Shown: positions 47,729-57,563, counted from the stretch's first letter. The stretch is 64,000 bases of DNA from Thiomicrorhabdus cannonii (GCF_013391695.1 NZ_JACBGH010000002.1:124001-188000); one strand, 5' to 3'. Numbers and translations: made by a program. Notes: generated by a model from the letters alone, not told the origin.

Positions 47729-47729
47729 A

Positions 47730-48083
47730 TTACATATCGCCGCGTTTTACCAACATGTTCGCACCTTGAGACTGTGCGAAGTTGTCATAACCAATCAAAC
47801 GAACGTGGTTGTTTGGGTTGGCTTTGATACAGTTGTTAACTTCTGCCAGTACTGCACTTGCATCAGTTTCACCGAACATCGGCAGCTTCCACATGTACCA
47901 GTAGTAAGAGAAAGCATTCTCTGGCTCAGTGTGTTCGATAGCTGGGTTCCAGCCCTTGCTGATGATGTACTCAACTTGTTTTTTGATCTGATCGTCAGTC
48001 ATTTTTGGAAGGTAAGAGAATGTCTCTGCCTTACGTGACTTTGGATCGGAAATACGTGATGGATAATCTTGTACTTGACTCAT
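47730..48083 (-). CDS. cbbS: RuBisCO small subunit (form I)
   Basis: A 117-residue subunit that caps the octameric large-subunit core. Conserved segments: [37 protein letters not shown], then [25 protein letters not shown]. It lies 22 bp after cbbL. The ATG is preceded by AGGAG (TAGGAGAATAGACA). Form I RuBisCO has both subunits, unlike the form II CbbM also found in related autotrophs. Confidence 0.97.
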   Translation of the reverse strand: MSQVQDYPSRISDPKSRKAETFSYLPKMTDDQIKKQVEYIISKGWNPAIEHTEPENAFSYYWYMWKLPMFGETDASAVLAEVNNCIKANPNNHVRLIGYDNFAQSQGANMLVKRGDM

Positions 48084-48105
48084 TGTCTATTCTCCTAAAT
48101 TCAAA

Positions 48106-49524
48106 TTACTTGTGAGCAACATCTAGCTTGTCAACAGTATCGAATTCAAACTTGATTTCTTTCCAAGTTTCCATTGCGATCTTAAGTTCTGGGCTATGCT
48201 TAGCAGCGTTAGTAAGAACTTCTTTACCGTTCTTCTCAACTTCGATACCTTCGTTACGTGCTTGAACACACGCTTCCAAAGCCACACGGTTAGCCGCCGC
48301 ACCTGCTGCGTTACCCCATGGGTGACCCAAAGTACCGCCACCGAACTGTAGAACAGAGTCGTCACCGAAGATAGTTACCAAGGCTGGCATGTGCCATACG
48401 TGGATACCACCAGATGCAACTGGGATTACACCAGGCATCGCACCGAAGTCTTGGTCGAACATGATGCCGCGTGAACGGTTTTCTGGGATGAAGCTATCAC
48501 GCATGATATCGATCCAACCCAAAGTCGCTTCACGGTCACCTTCCAACTTACCAACAACCGTACCTGAGTGCAGGTGGTCACCACCAGACAAACGCAGTAC
48601 TTTAGCCAATACGCGGAAGTGGATACCGTGCATTGGGTTACGGTCGATTACACCGTGCATTGCGCGGTGGATGTGCAACAACAGACCGTTTTTACGGCAG
48701 TAGTTAGCCAGACCCGTGTTGGCAGTCAAACCACCAGTCAAGAAGTCGTGCATGATGATCGGAGTACCGATTTCTTTAGCGAATTCAGCACGCTCGTACA
48801 TCTCTTCTGGCGTACCAGCAGTAACGTTCAAGTAGTGACCTTTACGCTCGCCTGTTTCAACTTGAGCTTTTTCGATAGCTTCTTGACAGAACAGGAAACG
48901 GTCTCTCCAGCGCATGAATGGCTGAGAAGTTACGTTTTCGTCGTCTTTAGTGAAGTCCAGACCGCCACGCAGACACTCATAAACCGCACGACCGTAGTTC
49001 TTAGCAGACAAACCTAGTTTTGGCTTGATAGTACAACCCAACATTGGACGGCCGTACTTATCCATTTTGTCACGCTCAACCTGGATACCGTGTGGTGGTC
49101 CACCGCAAGTCATCACGTAAGCTAGTGGGAAACGGATATCTTCAAGGCGGATAGAGCGCAATGCTTTAAAGCCGAATACGTTACCAACCAAAGAGGTCAT
49201 TACCGATACGATTGAACCTTCTTCGAACAGGTCGATCGGGTAAGCGATGAATGCGTAGTAGGCAGAATCGTCACCTGGAACGTCTTCGATGCGGTACGCA
49301 CGACCTTTGTAGTAGTCAAGGTCAGTCAACAAGTCAGTCCATACAGTTGTCCAAGTACCTGTTGAAGATTCAGCCGCAACTGCCGCCGCACACTCTTCAC
49401 GAGAAACACCTTCTTGTGGAACAACTTTAAAACACGCCAAAAAGTCTGAGTCTTTTGGCTCATAATCTGGCATCCAATACGTTTCGCGGTATTCTTTTAC
49501 ACCGGCATTATAAGTCTTAGCCAT
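48106..49524 (-). CDS. cbbL: RuBisCO large subunit (form I)
   Basis: A 472-residue catalytic subunit that fixes CO2 onto ribulose bisphosphate in the Calvin cycle. Active-site features: [35 protein letters not shown] (the catalytic lysine in TIKPK, and the lysine that is carbamylated in DFTKDDE), loop 6 in [14 protein letters not shown], and HVWHMPALV. The N-terminal [17 protein letters not shown] and downstream cbbQ/cbbO identify form IA of the non-carboxysomal IAq group; no carboxysome genes are nearby. Divergent from cbbR. Its mRNA is probably abundant: codon use here is visibly less GC-rich than in neighbours. Confidence 0.98.
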   Translation of the reverse strand: MAKTYNAGVKEYRETYWMPDYEPKDSDFLACFKVVPQEGVSREECAAAVAAESSTGTWTTVWTDLLTDLDYYKGRAYRIEDVPGDDSAYYAFIAYPIDLFEEGSIVSVMTSLVGNVFGFKALRSIRLEDIRFPLAYVMTCGGPPHGIQVERDKMDKYGRPMLGCTIKPKLGLSAKNYGRAVYECLRGGLDFTKDDENVTSQPFMRWRDRFLFCQEAIEKAQVETGERKGHYLNVTAGTPEEMYERAEFAKEIGTPIIMHDFLTGGLTANTGLANYCRKNGLLLHIHRAMHGVIDRNPMHGIHFRVLAKVLRLSGGDHLHSGTVVGKLEGDREATLGWIDIMRDSFIPENRSRGIMFDQDFGAMPGVIPVASGGIHVWHMPALVTIFGDDSVLQFGGGTLGHPWGNAAGAAANRVALEACVQARNEGIEVEKNGKEVLTNAAKHSPELKIAMETWKEIKFEFDTVDKLDVAHK

Positions 49525-49740
49525 CTTTTACCTCTTTATAGATTGATAGTAAAAAAGTCTGAATTAGCAATTTGTTTGGTGCGTTTCATTTCGCTCCTTG
49601 CCTTCAGTGATTGCTATGTTAGGGAAAACTCTTGATGGCTTCTCGCATGGTTTGTAATACAATTTATATACATTTGTTTATTCATAAACAGTAAATACAA
49701 TAAAATCAATAATTTAAATTTTTGACACGGGCAAAAAACA
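49525..49740. promoter_or_regulatory. cbbL-cbbR divergent control region
   Basis: 216-bp AT-rich region expected to hold CbbR operators. A LysR-type palindrome TTTAT-TC-ATAAA lies at 49677-49688, and TTGTAATACAA at about 49651-49661 is a second dyad. They are spaced by about 26 bp, as CbbR sites often are. Exact promoters could not be fixed. Confidence 0.65.
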
Positions 49741-50667
49741 ATGCAAAATTTACATATCACCGCGCAACAAATTCGAATTTTTGAAGCGGTCGCCCGTCAT
49801 TTGAGCTATACCAAAGCCGCCGAAGAACTCAATTTATCGCAGCCTGCGGTGTCGATTCAGATCAAACGTCTGGAAGAAAATAACGACGTCAAACTGGTCG
49901 AAGTCATCGGCAAAAAACTCTATCTAACGCGCTCCGGCGAACGCATGTATCAAACCTGCCAGCGCATTCTTGAAGAACTCAAAGAATTGAATGGTGTGAT
50001 TAAGTCCGAACACCAGAAAATCGAAGGGCAACTCAAAATCGCCGTGGTGACGCCGGCCAAATACTTTATGCCATACATCCTCAAGGCGTTTCTGAACCGT
50101 TATCCCGATGTGCGCCCGGCCATTACCGTCATCAACCGCCGCCGCATTTTGGACGAACTCAAAAACAATCAATACGACCTGTCGATCATGGGACGCGTAC
50201 CCGAAGAACTCAAAATGGAATCCTTCCCCTTCTTCCAGAACGTGTTGGTGGTCGCGGCTCCGCCCAATCACCCCCTGGCCAAAGCCAAAAGCATCAACCC
50301 TAAAGACATCGCCAACGAGCGCTTTCTGATGCGTGAAAAGGGGTCGGGAATACGCATTTCCGTTGAAGAACGTTTTGCCGAACACGGCGTGACCATTGAA
50401 CCTTATATGGAACTGGGCAGCACCGAATCCATTAAGCAAGCGGTGATGGCCGGTTTGGGCATTTCCGTCCTGCCCAAACAATCCATCCGCATTGAAGCGA
50501 AATACGGCCATTTGGTAATTTTGGATGTGGAAGGTTTTCCGCTGCGGCGCGACTGGTATGTCGCCTGGATGAAAGACAAAAACCTCGATCCCAGCGCACA
50601 AGCCTTTGTCGAGTTCTTGAAAAGTGTCGATATCGACCGCCTGCTGGCGATGTCGGATACACGTTGA
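49741..50667 (+). CDS. cbbR: LysR-type regulator CbbR
   Basis: A 308-residue LysR-family activator of the divergent cbb operon. The N-terminal HTH is TAQQIRIFEAVARHLSYTKAAEELNLSQPAVSIQIKRLEENNDVKLVEV (residues ~7-56); the rest is the effector-binding domain, which in CbbR senses Calvin-cycle or redox metabolites. The assignment rests on its position 216 bp from cbbL in divergent orientation. The ribosome site is not strong (ACGGGCAAAAAACA). Confidence 0.94.
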   Translation: MQNLHITAQQIRIFEAVARHLSYTKAAEELNLSQPAVSIQIKRLEENNDVKLVEVIGKKLYLTRSGERMYQTCQRILEELKELNGVIKSEHQKIEGQLKIAVVTPAKYFMPYILKAFLNRYPDVRPAITVINRRRILDELKNNQYDLSIMGRVPEELKMESFPFFQNVLVVAAPPNHPLAKAKSINPKDIANERFLMREKGSGIRISVEERFAEHGVTIEPYMELGSTESIKQAVMAGLGISVLPKQSIRIEAKYGHLVILDVEGFPLRRDWYVAWMKDKNLDPSAQAFVEFLKSVDIDRLLAMSDTR

Positions 50668-50688
50668 AGAATGGATTTTTTGGCTGTG

Positions 50689-50710
50689 AAAAAACTCAAC
50701 AGGCCGGGTA
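50689..50710 (+). repeat. Uptake-sequence-like repeat after cbbR
   Basis: Exact consensus copy with six A, 22 bp after the cbbR stop. Confidence 0.85.
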
Positions 50711-50748
50711 GGCCCGTTAATTGAAACCATTCATTGAAAGCACTGCTT

Positions 50749-51729
50749 ATGTCCATTCTCCGCATTCACGCCAAGCCCCTCCTCCTCGTCCTCAGCGCCC
50801 TGACATTTTCACCATCCGCGCTGCAGGCCGGCTCCCCGGAGTTATTGCCGATACAAGGCAAACTGGACATTGATAACCGCAATATCAGCGGCCTGGTCGT
50901 CACCGAACGTTTTGCCGTTGTGGCCACCGATGAAGGCAATGCACTGCAGATTCTCAAGAACCATAACGGAAACTATGCCGTCAAAAAGAACGGGGTGGTG
51001 CACTTAACCGACAATAGCGCCGAACTCGATCTGGAAGGTCTGGCGTGGCAAGCCCCCTATCTGTACGCCATCGGTTCACACTCCCGCAAGCGCAAAAAAA
51101 TCGACATTGATGCGTCGGACAAAGACAATCTAAACCGCTTGAGCCGCATTATTCATGAACCCAGCCGTCATCAATTATTTCAAATTGAATTAATGAATAA
51201 CGCAGAGGTGAAACAGATCCGCGCTACCAGTCTCGACAAGTGGATTGCCCAAGAACCGATTCTCGCGCCTTTCAGCGCCCTGCCCAGCAAAGAAAACGGT
51301 ATCGATATCGAAGGCATCGCAGTGGATGGCGAGAAGCTTTATGTCGGTTTTCGCGGCCCGGTATTACGCGGCAACCTCACGCCGATTCTGCAATTCAAAC
51401 TCGACAGCCAGACATTCAGCCTTGCAAAACAGCAGCTGAAACTGCTCAACCTCGGCGGTTTAGGCATTCGCGACATGGCCGCAAATCAGGGGAAACTTTG
51501 GCTATTGACCGGTCCGGTCAACGAAACGCCCTATCTCTTCCAACTCTTTAGCTGGCAAGGACAGCAGGCCTTGACCCCGCTGCCTCCGGCGCAAACCCTC
51601 AAAGGCGACTGGCTTACTGACAAACCCGAAGCGATCGCATTCGACCCGCAGCATCCGCAACAGCTCTGGTTAGCACAAGACGGTGCAAAAAACGGTGCAA
51701 TCCGCCGATTACCGCTAGCAAACAAATGA
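50749..51729 (+). CDS. Exported DUF3616 protein (beta-propeller-like)
   Basis: A 326-residue protein. The N-terminus (MSILRIHAKPLLLVLSALTFSPSALQA, then GSP) is a signal peptide, so it acts in the periplasm or is secreted. The rest matches the DUF3616 pattern: ISGLVVTERFAVVATDEGNALQIL, LEGLAWQAPYLYAIGSHSRKR, NGIDIEGIAVDGEKLYVGFRGPVLRG, probably a beta-propeller. Function unknown. ATG 50749 is chosen; a TTG five codons upstream has no ribosome site. It lies after cbbR but is separated by the repeat. Confidence 0.8.
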   Translation: MSILRIHAKPLLLVLSALTFSPSALQAGSPELLPIQGKLDIDNRNISGLVVTERFAVVATDEGNALQILKNHNGNYAVKKNGVVHLTDNSAELDLEGLAWQAPYLYAIGSHSRKRKKIDIDASDKDNLNRLSRIIHEPSRHQLFQIELMNNAEVKQIRATSLDKWIAQEPILAPFSALPSKENGIDIEGIAVDGEKLYVGFRGPVLRGNLTPILQFKLDSQTFSLAKQQLKLLNLGGLGIRDMAANQGKLWLLTGPVNETPYLFQLFSWQGQQALTPLPPAQTLKGDWLTDKPEAIAFDPQHPQQLWLAQDGAKNGAIRRLPLANK

Positions 51730-51820
51730 CAGAATTGAGGAAATAATATAAGACAGTAATCATCGCGCACTGTATAAATGCGAGTGATAAATTGAATCTA
51801 ACTGAAAAGTAACTGGGAAA

Positions 51821-51898
51821 ATGGGGCGAACGACGGGGATCGAACCCGCGACAACAGGAATCACAATCCTGGGCTCTACCAACTGAGCTACGTCCGCC
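51821..51898 (-). tRNA. tRNA-His (GTG)
   Basis: A 78-nt gene including the extra 5' G (-1) opposite C73 that is the identity element of histidine tRNA, and an encoded CCA. Anticodon loop TTGTGAT with anticodon GTG; acceptor stem GCGGACG / CGTTCGC. Confidence 0.97.
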
Positions 51899-51928
51899 AT
51901 AGTGACATCAAACGAATAACATGTGAAA

Positions 51929-52005
<77 letters not shown>

Positions 52006-52051
52006 TTAACATGTATAGTTGCCAACCAGTAGGTTACTGGCCGGCGGAATT

Positions 52052-52128
52052 TGGTCGGAGTGGAGGGATTCGAACCCCCGACCACCTGTACCCAAAACAG
52101 GTGCGCTACCAAGCTGCGCTACACTCCG
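52052..52128 (-). tRNA. tRNA-Pro (TGG)
   Basis: A 77-nt gene with acceptor stem CGGAGTG / CACTCCG, discriminator A and encoded CCA. The anticodon is TGG. First gene of the tRNA cluster. Confidence 0.97.
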
Positions 52129-52361
52129 TAAAAGATGTGCGTATTGTATAGACGGCCCCGATAGCTGTCAACAAGCATTCATCAAAAAAAACGAAAAATT
52201 CGCGTTTTTTTTAAGCCTTCCAAGCCAATCGATTCTAAGTATTTGATTCTTCATTTTAAGGCGTCCAATAGCCCTATTTTAAAAGGTCCATTTTGCTCTG
52301 CTTTTTTAAAAATCGGGTATCATAGGCTTTTTGTTTTGACCTTAAATTCGGGAGAAATTGT

Positions 52362-53222
52362 ATGTCGGCTAAGATTCTTGACGGCAAAGCCATTGCAGAA
52401 GAACTGCGCGAATCCATTAAACAGGAAGTAGAAAAGCAAGTTGCTCAGGGTAAAAACCCTCCAGGACTCGCAGTGATTATGGTCGGCGAAGACCCTGCCT
52501 CTCAGGTTTATGTGCGCAATAAGAAACTGGCCTGTCAGAAAGCCGGCTTTAAAGACGTGTCTGAAGTGCTTCCCGCAGAAACCTCTCAAGAAGAGGTCTT
52601 GGCGCTGATCGACAAACTGAATGCCGACGACACAGTTCACGGCATTATCGTGCAACTGCCTGTGCCAAAACATATCGATCCCGAAGCGATTATCGAGCGC
52701 ATCCATCCTTGCAAAGATGTGGACGGCTTCCACCCTTATAATGTAGGACGCTTAGCGACGCGCATGCCGCAACTGGCTCCCTGCACACCGCACGGTGTGA
52801 TGACCATGCTCGCCAAAACCGGCATCCCGTTGCGCGGTTTGAACGCCGTGGTCGTAGGCGCATCGAATATCGTAGGTGTACCGATGGCATTGGAACTGTT
52901 AAACGAGCGTGCTACCGTCACTATCTGCCACAGCGCCACCAAAGATTTGCCGCAAAAAGTGTCCGAAGCGGATCTGGTCGTAGTCGGCGTCGGCATTCCG
53001 GAAATGGTCAAAGGCGACTGGATCAAATCCGGCGCGATTGTGATCGACGTGGGCATTAACCGTATGGACGACGGCCGCCTGGTCGGTGACGTGGAATATG
53101 ACGTGGCCAAAGAGCGTGCCAGCTGGATCACCCCCGTTCCGGGCGGTGTGGGGCCGATGACGATCGCCACCCTGCTGGAAAACACCATGCAAGCGGCTTA
53201 TCATCTGGACTGCAAAGTCTAA
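52362..53222 (+). CDS. folD: Bifunctional methylene-THF dehydrogenase/methenyl-THF cyclohydrolase
   Basis: A 286-residue enzyme interconverting 5,10-methylene- and 10-formyl-tetrahydrofolate. Conserved features: [22 protein letters not shown] with the catalytic Y-x-x-x-[11 protein letters not shown], and the Rossmann loop [17 protein letters not shown]. The end [15 protein letters not shown] is typical. GGGAGAAATTGT precedes the ATG. Upstream are divergent tRNAs; it is monocistronic with a terminator built from a repeat-like inverted pair. Together with Fhs it handles C1 units from the glycine/serine part of glycolate salvage. Confidence 0.97.
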   Translation: MSAKILDGKAIAEELRESIKQEVEKQVAQGKNPPGLAVIMVGEDPASQVYVRNKKLACQKAGFKDVSEVLPAETSQEEVLALIDKLNADDTVHGIIVQLPVPKHIDPEAIIERIHPCKDVDGFHPYNVGRLATRMPQLAPCTPHGVMTMLAKTGIPLRGLNAVVVGASNIVGVPMALELLNERATVTICHSATKDLPQKVSEADLVVVGVGIPEMVKGDWIKSGAIVIDVGINRMDDGRLVGDVEYDVAKERASWITPVPGGVGPMTIATLLENTMQAAYHLDCKV

Positions 53223-53254
53223 TCGCGCGCTTTAATACAATAAATTTCCAAATA

Positions 53255-53288
53255 AAAACCGAACAGGCCACCCGGCCTGTTCGGTTTT
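53255..53288. terminator. Bidirectional terminator, folD / ABC exporter (repeat-related)
   Basis: Perfect 15-bp stem AAAACCGAACAGGCC / GGCCTGTTCGGTTTT with a 4-base loop and T tract. Its core GAACAGGCC ... GGCCTGTTC looks like an inverted pair of the genome repeat with modified flanks. Confidence 0.9.
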
Positions 53289-53311
53289 TTTGTGCCCGTC
53301 GTTTCTACATC

Positions 53312-55135
53312 TCAACGGTAAAGTTTATGATAGGTTCCCTGCTGCGCCATCAGTTCGTCATGGCTGCCGGTTTCAATAATATGGCCGTCTTCAAACACCA
53401 AAATGCGGTCTGCCTGACGGATCGAACTTAAACGGTGCGCCACGATCAGCGTGGTGCGCCCCTCAAAGAACGGCGCCAAATCCTGATAAAGACGGCGTTC
53501 TGTTTCCATATCCAAGGCCGAAGTCGCCTCGTCCATAATCACCACTTTGGGGTCTTGCAGAATCATGCGCGCAATCGCCAGACGCTGACGCTGCCCGCCG
53601 GAAAGTTTGATGCCATTGCGCCCCACCACCGTTTCGAGCTGCTGCGGCTGTTGTTTGACGGTCTCTTCCAACTGCGCCAAACGCAACGCCGCCCAGAGTT
53701 TTTCCTCGTCCATTGCTTGCCCCAGTGTCAGGTTAAAGCGGATGCTCTGATGAAACAGCACCGGCTGTTGCAGTACAGTCGCAACATGGCGGCGCACCAC
53801 ACTCTGCCCGACCGCTTCAATCGGCTCCCCGCCATAGCGGATTTGGCCGCTATCGGCCTGATAGAACCCCAAAAGCAACTGCACCAGCGTGGTCTTGCCG
53901 CCGCCACTGGCACCGACCAGTGCGAGTTTTTCTCCCGGCTGAATGGTAAAGCTCAACGCATTGAGCACCGGTTCGGCCTTGCCGGGATAATGGAAACAGA
54001 GTTTTTCCACCTCAATGTTGACAGGGCCGGCCTGTTGAAAAGGATTGACGCGGCTTGCAAACACCGGTTCCTGTTTCAAATCCAACACTTCATTGATGCG
54101 CTGCAAGGCACCGCTCGCGGCACTGTAGCTGTACTGCATGGTCAGCAGTTCCTGCACCGGCCCCATCATAAACCACAGATAACCGAATACCGCCATCATC
54201 TCGCCGATAGTCAAACCGGAGAACACCACCATCAGCATACTCACACCGCGAAAGATGTCGAAGCCGACCAGAAAGATCATAAACGAGAAACGGCTCGCCG
54301 CATCGCTCTTCCAGGTAAACGCCTCGGAGTGCTGCTTGATGGAGCCCGCATGACTACGCACACGGTCAAAAAAGTTTTTATCCTGATTGACGGCACGCAC
54401 CTGCTGCAACGCGTCCAAGGTTTCGGTCAGCGCCTGCTGAAAGGCCTCCACCGCACTGTTTTCGTCTTTTTTGAGGGTTTTGACCTTGCGTCCCATGCGC
54501 ATGGTGAAATAGACCACCACCGGATTCAACAGCAGAATAAACAGCGCCAGCTGCCAGTGCAGCCACAGCAGGATCAAACTGACCCCCACCAGCGAGAACA
54601 GCGCGATGATCAGTTTACCGACGGTCGAGCCGAGAAAGTTATCGATGCTGTTGACGTCATTCACCAACGTCGCCGAAACGCTGCCGCTGCCCAGGGTTTC
54701 GTACTGCGCCATCGCCACCCCCTGCACCCGCGCCAGCAGGTCGCGGCGGATGCCGTAGGTTACATCCTTGGCAATCACGGTGAACTGCTGCATCTGCCAG
54801 ACGCCCAGCCCCAAACCGGCCACACGCAATACGATGGTAATGATCGTAATCGCCACAATATAGTAGGTCGCTCCATACCAGTCGGGCGCTACCAAGCTCT
54901 GCAGGAAACCGACAATCCAGCCCGGTTTATCCAGCAAGACCTCATCCACCAGAATCGGCAGCAGCAGTGGCAGCGGCACAGTCGCCAACATGGCAAACAA
55001 GGCGATAATGTGCGCCTTGACCAGACGCGGCTTATGGCGCTTTACCAGTTCGAAAATACGCTGCCAGGTGTAGGAACGCTCCGACAGCGCTTTGACCGCC
55101 GGCGCTTTTGTGCCAGATTGAGGAGATGGACGCAT
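53312..55135 (-). CDS. ABC exporter, MsbA-like (fused membrane and ATPase domains)
   Basis: A 607-residue half-transporter. The N-terminal membrane domain (about residues 30-325) has six predicted helices; the ATPase domain has Walker A GASGGGKTT, signature LSGGQRQRLAIAR and Walker B VVIMDEATSALD, followed by the H-loop IVAHRLSSI. Its substrate is unknown; lipid A flippase MsbA and peptide/drug exporters share this plan. TTG-ATG at the start: the ATG at 55135 is preferred. It lies after tatD at the end of the fatty-acid operon; a lipid-related substrate is inference. Confidence 0.9.
   Translation of the reverse strand: MRPSPQSGTKAPAVKALSERSYTWQRIFELVKRHKPRLVKAHIIALFAMLATVPLPLLLPILVDEVLLDKPGWIVGFLQSLVAPDWYGATYYIVAITIITIVLRVAGLGLGVWQMQQFTVIAKDVTYGIRRDLLARVQGVAMAQYETLGSGSVSATLVNDVNSIDNFLGSTVGKLIIALFSLVGVSLILLWLHWQLALFILLLNPVVVYFTMRMGRKVKTLKKDENSAVEAFQQALTETLDALQQVRAVNQDKNFFDRVRSHAGSIKQHSEAFTWKSDAASRFSFMIFLVGFDIFRGVSMLMVVFSGLTIGEMMAVFGYLWFMMGPVQELLTMQYSYSAASGALQRINEVLDLKQEPVFASRVNPFQQAGPVNIEVEKLCFHYPGKAEPVLNALSFTIQPGEKLALVGASGGGKTTLVQLLLGFYQADSGQIRYGGEPIEAVGQSVVRRHVATVLQQPVLFHQSIRFNLTLGQAMDEEKLWAALRLAQLEETVKQQPQQLETVVGRNGIKLSGGQRQRLAIARMILQDPKVVIMDEATSALDMETERRLYQDLAPFFEGRTTLIVAHRLSSIRQADRILVFEDGHIIETGSHDELMAQQGTYHKLYR
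54016..54040 (-). repeat. Partial uptake-like repeat inside ABC exporter gene
   Basis: CCGGCCTGTTGAAAA at about 54026-54040 matches the repeat core CAACAGGCCGG but not the outer bases. Encodes PFQQAGPV between the membrane and ATPase domains, again a linker and again QQAG. Confidence 0.5.
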
Positions 55136-55158
55136 CAAAGATGCCCTCGTGAGTAGGG

Positions 55159-55941
55159 TTAAAAATCGACCTTAAAGAGGCGTTTGAAATTGGTTGTGGT
55201 CGCCTCCGCCACCGTCTCGAACGGCAGTTCGCGCAAACGCGCGATCTCCTCGACCACATAACGGGTGTAACCCGGCTGATTGGTCTTGCCGCGGTACGGC
55301 ACCGGCGCCAGATAAGGCGCATCGGTTTCCACCAGAATGCGTTCCAACGGCACGGCCTTAGCCACCTCTTTCAACTCCAGTGCGGTCTTAAAGGTCACAA
55401 TGCCGGAGAACGAAATATAAAAACCGATGTCCATGGCGCGCTCGGCGGTGGCCAAGTCCTCGACAAAGCAGTGCATAATGCCGCCGACATCCCGCGCCCC
55501 TTCCTCTTCCAAAATCTGCAGACAGTCCGGCGTGGAGTTGCGGGTATGGATAATCAGCGGCTTGCCGAGCTGCTTGGCGATGCGGATATGCTGGCGAAAA
55601 CGGTCATGCTGCCACGCCATGTCCATCTCTGCCGGATTAAAGTGAAAATAATCCAAGCCCACTTCGCCAATGCCGATCACTTTTGGATGCGACGCCACTT
55701 CCAACAACTGCTCATCACTCACCACCACCTCCGGCGCCTCGCACGGATGCACGCCGATGGCGGCAAACACCTCTGCATGCGCCTCGGCCAACCCCAGCAC
55801 CTCATGCCATTGCGCCGGGTTGATCGCCACGCAGAGAATGCGACCCACATCCAGTTCCTTGGCCTGCTTAATGACCGCGTTGATGTTGCCCACCTTGTCT
55901 TCAGGCAGGATATTCAAATGACAGTGCGAATCCACAATCAC
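55159..55941 (-). CDS. tatD: TatD-family deoxyribonuclease
   Basis: A 260-residue metal-dependent hydrolase. The metal site starts with VDSHCHLN (H-x-H) near residue 5, followed by GEVGLDYFHF, the glutamate ligand, and HTRNSTPD and EEGARDVGGIMHCFVED with further histidines. GTG 55941 overlaps the holB stop (GTGA) and has AGAGGA upstream; ATG 55962 is in frame but lies within holB and lacks a ribosome site. Role: 3'-5' exonuclease in DNA repair/degradation. Typical position after holB. Confidence 0.93.
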   Translation of the reverse strand: MIVDSHCHLNILPEDKVGNINAVIKQAKELDVGRILCVAINPAQWHEVLGLAEAHAEVFAAIGVHPCEAPEVVVSDEQLLEVASHPKVIGIGEVGLDYFHFNPAEMDMAWQHDRFRQHIRIAKQLGKPLIIHTRNSTPDCLQILEEEGARDVGGIMHCFVEDLATAERAMDIGFYISFSGIVTFKTALELKEVAKAVPLERILVETDAPYLAPVPYRGKTNQPGYTRYVVEEIARLRELPFETVAEATTTNFKRLFKVDF

Positions 55942-56936
55942 GCTAATTGTCCTCTTATCCATTTACCGGCAAACCCGCTTTGCAACGGAGCTTGCGTTTG
56001 CTGACTTTCCAGCCACTCCAAACACAGCGTTTCCAGAACCAGCTGTTTATTGGCATTGCCCAGCCAACTCTCTTTAGCTTGCAGAGTGGCCTGTTGAAAA
56101 CGCAGCCAATTTTGGGTTTGCGATTCTGAACAGGCCGGCTGCTCGGCATAGAACGCATTGCGCAAGACGGCAACGCTCCACTGATAAAAATAGTCGAACG
56201 CCGCTTCGGGACGCGGCCATTTCAACCACTGTTCCACCACCTGCGGCACGGTTTTCTGACCGTTTTGCAACTGCTTGAGGGCGTTTTTCCATTCGGCGTC
56301 TTCTTCAAAACCGCGCGCCTCAATCCACTGCAACGCCGCCAATGGTGCGCCCCAGTTCAAACGCAAAGCGCGCTTCAACAAGGCGGCATCGGCTTGCGGC
56401 TGCTGTTGCTGCAACCAGGCTTGTGCGCTGGCCAAATCCGGCATGGCAAAACGCAGTTTCTGACAGCGGCTGACAATGGTCGCCGGCAAACGCCCCAGCT
56501 GATGCGTCGTCAAAATAAACAGGGTTTGCTGCCCCGGCTCTTCCAAAGTTTTCAAAAGCGCATTGAAGGCCGAGGCGTTCAATAACTCCGGTTGCTCCAC
56601 CCAAGCGATTTTGTAGCCGCCCTGATGCGAGGTTTCATTAAGCTGATAAATCAGCTCGCGCACTTGATCGACGCCGATCTCTTTTTTCTCTTCCAACAGA
56701 CGCAGAGGGAAAAAATCCGGATGCTGCCCGGTGGTATACAGATGACAGCCGCTGCACTGGCCGCAGGCCGTGCCGTGCTGACAGAACAGGGTTTGCGCCT
56801 GTTGCTGCACAAAGGCTTCAATGCCGATGCCCGGCGGTGCCGACAGCAGATAGGCATGCCCCAGACGCCCTTGCAGTGCCAGCCACTGCTGCCACTGAGT
56901 TTGCATCCAAGGGTAGAGAGCCGGATTATTGTCCAT
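55938..56936 (-). CDS. holB: DNA polymerase III delta' subunit
   Basis: A 332-residue clamp-loader subunit. The AAA+-like N-terminal domain shows a Cys-rich zinc site (CQHGTACGQCSGCHLYTTGQHPDF near residue 60) and ELIYQLNETSHQGGYKIAWVEQPELLNASAFNALLKTLEEPGQQTLFILTTHQLGRLPATIVSRCQKLRF, typical of delta'. The nucleotide-binding P-loop is degenerate, as expected. Adjacent to tmk with no gap (starts one base before the tmk stop). The C-terminal domain is less conserved. Confidence 0.92.
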   Translation of the reverse strand: MDNNPALYPWMQTQWQQWLALQGRLGHAYLLSAPPGIGIEAFVQQQAQTLFCQHGTACGQCSGCHLYTTGQHPDFFPLRLLEEKKEIGVDQVRELIYQLNETSHQGGYKIAWVEQPELLNASAFNALLKTLEEPGQQTLFILTTHQLGRLPATIVSRCQKLRFAMPDLASAQAWLQQQQPQADAALLKRALRLNWGAPLAALQWIEARGFEEDAEWKNALKQLQNGQKTVPQVVEQWLKWPRPEAAFDYFYQWSVAVLRNAFYAEQPACSESQTQNWLRFQQATLQAKESWLGNANKQLVLETLCLEWLESQQTQAPLQSGFAGKWIRGQLA

Positions 56937-57563
56937 CTATGCCTCCAACAGCGCTTGCAGGTTTGCGATAATCTGCGCCTGCACCGCCTCCAGCGACTGG
57001 CTGGCATCCAGCACGGCGTAACGTGCCGGCGCCAACTCCGCGCGCTGCAAATAGGCGCCGCGCACCTTCTCGAAAAAGTCGTGGCGTTCCTGTTCAAAGC
57101 GGTCGGTCTGGCCGCCGCGCGAGGCGACGCGTGCCATGCCGATTTCAATCGGTAGGTCGAAGATAAAGGTTTTGTGCGGTTGAAATCCCTGCTGTACCCA
57201 CGCCTCGATCGGTGCGATGCGCTCAAACCCCATGCCGCGCGCCGCCCCTTGGTAAGCATAGGAAGCATCGGTAAAACGGTCGGACACCACCCATTTCCCC
57301 TCGGCCAGCGCCGGCAGGATTTTTTCCTGAATATGCTGGGCACGCGCCGCAAACATCAACAGCAACTCGGTGTCGGCGTGCATTTCGCTATGGCTTTTAT
57401 CCAGCAACAATCCGCGGATTTTCTCGCCGATGGCCGTGCCGCCCGGCTCGCGCGTCACCACCACGTCGATGCCGCGTGCTTGCAGCCAGGTTTCGATAAA
57501 CGCCAGATTGGTCGATTTCCCGGCCCCTTCGGTGCCTTCCAGCGTAATGAATTTACCTTGCAT
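56937..57563 (-). CDS. tmk: Thymidylate kinase
   Basis: A 208-residue kinase phosphorylating dTMP to dTDP. The P-loop is FITLEGTEGAGKSTNLAF at residues 5-22, the DRY-like site is DRFTDASYAYQGAARG, and the LID region RGGQTDRFEQERHDFFEKV. Normal length. It follows mltG by about 90 bp containing a copy of the repeat, then holB begins directly. No frameshift or truncation seen. Confidence 0.96.
   Translation of the reverse strand: MQGKFITLEGTEGAGKSTNLAFIETWLQARGIDVVVTREPGGTAIGEKIRGLLLDKSHSEMHADTELLLMFAARAQHIQEKILPALAEGKWVVSDRFTDASYAYQGAARGMGFERIAPIEAWVQQGFQPHKTFIFDLPIEIGMARVASRGGQTDRFEQERHDFFEKVRGAYLQRAELAPARYAVLDASQSLEAVQAQIIANLQALLEA

Noticed and set aside
53435-55156. 573-codon plus-strand frame opposite the ABC exporter
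   Set aside because: Shadow of a conserved ABC transporter; His/Gln/Arg-rich product without domains.
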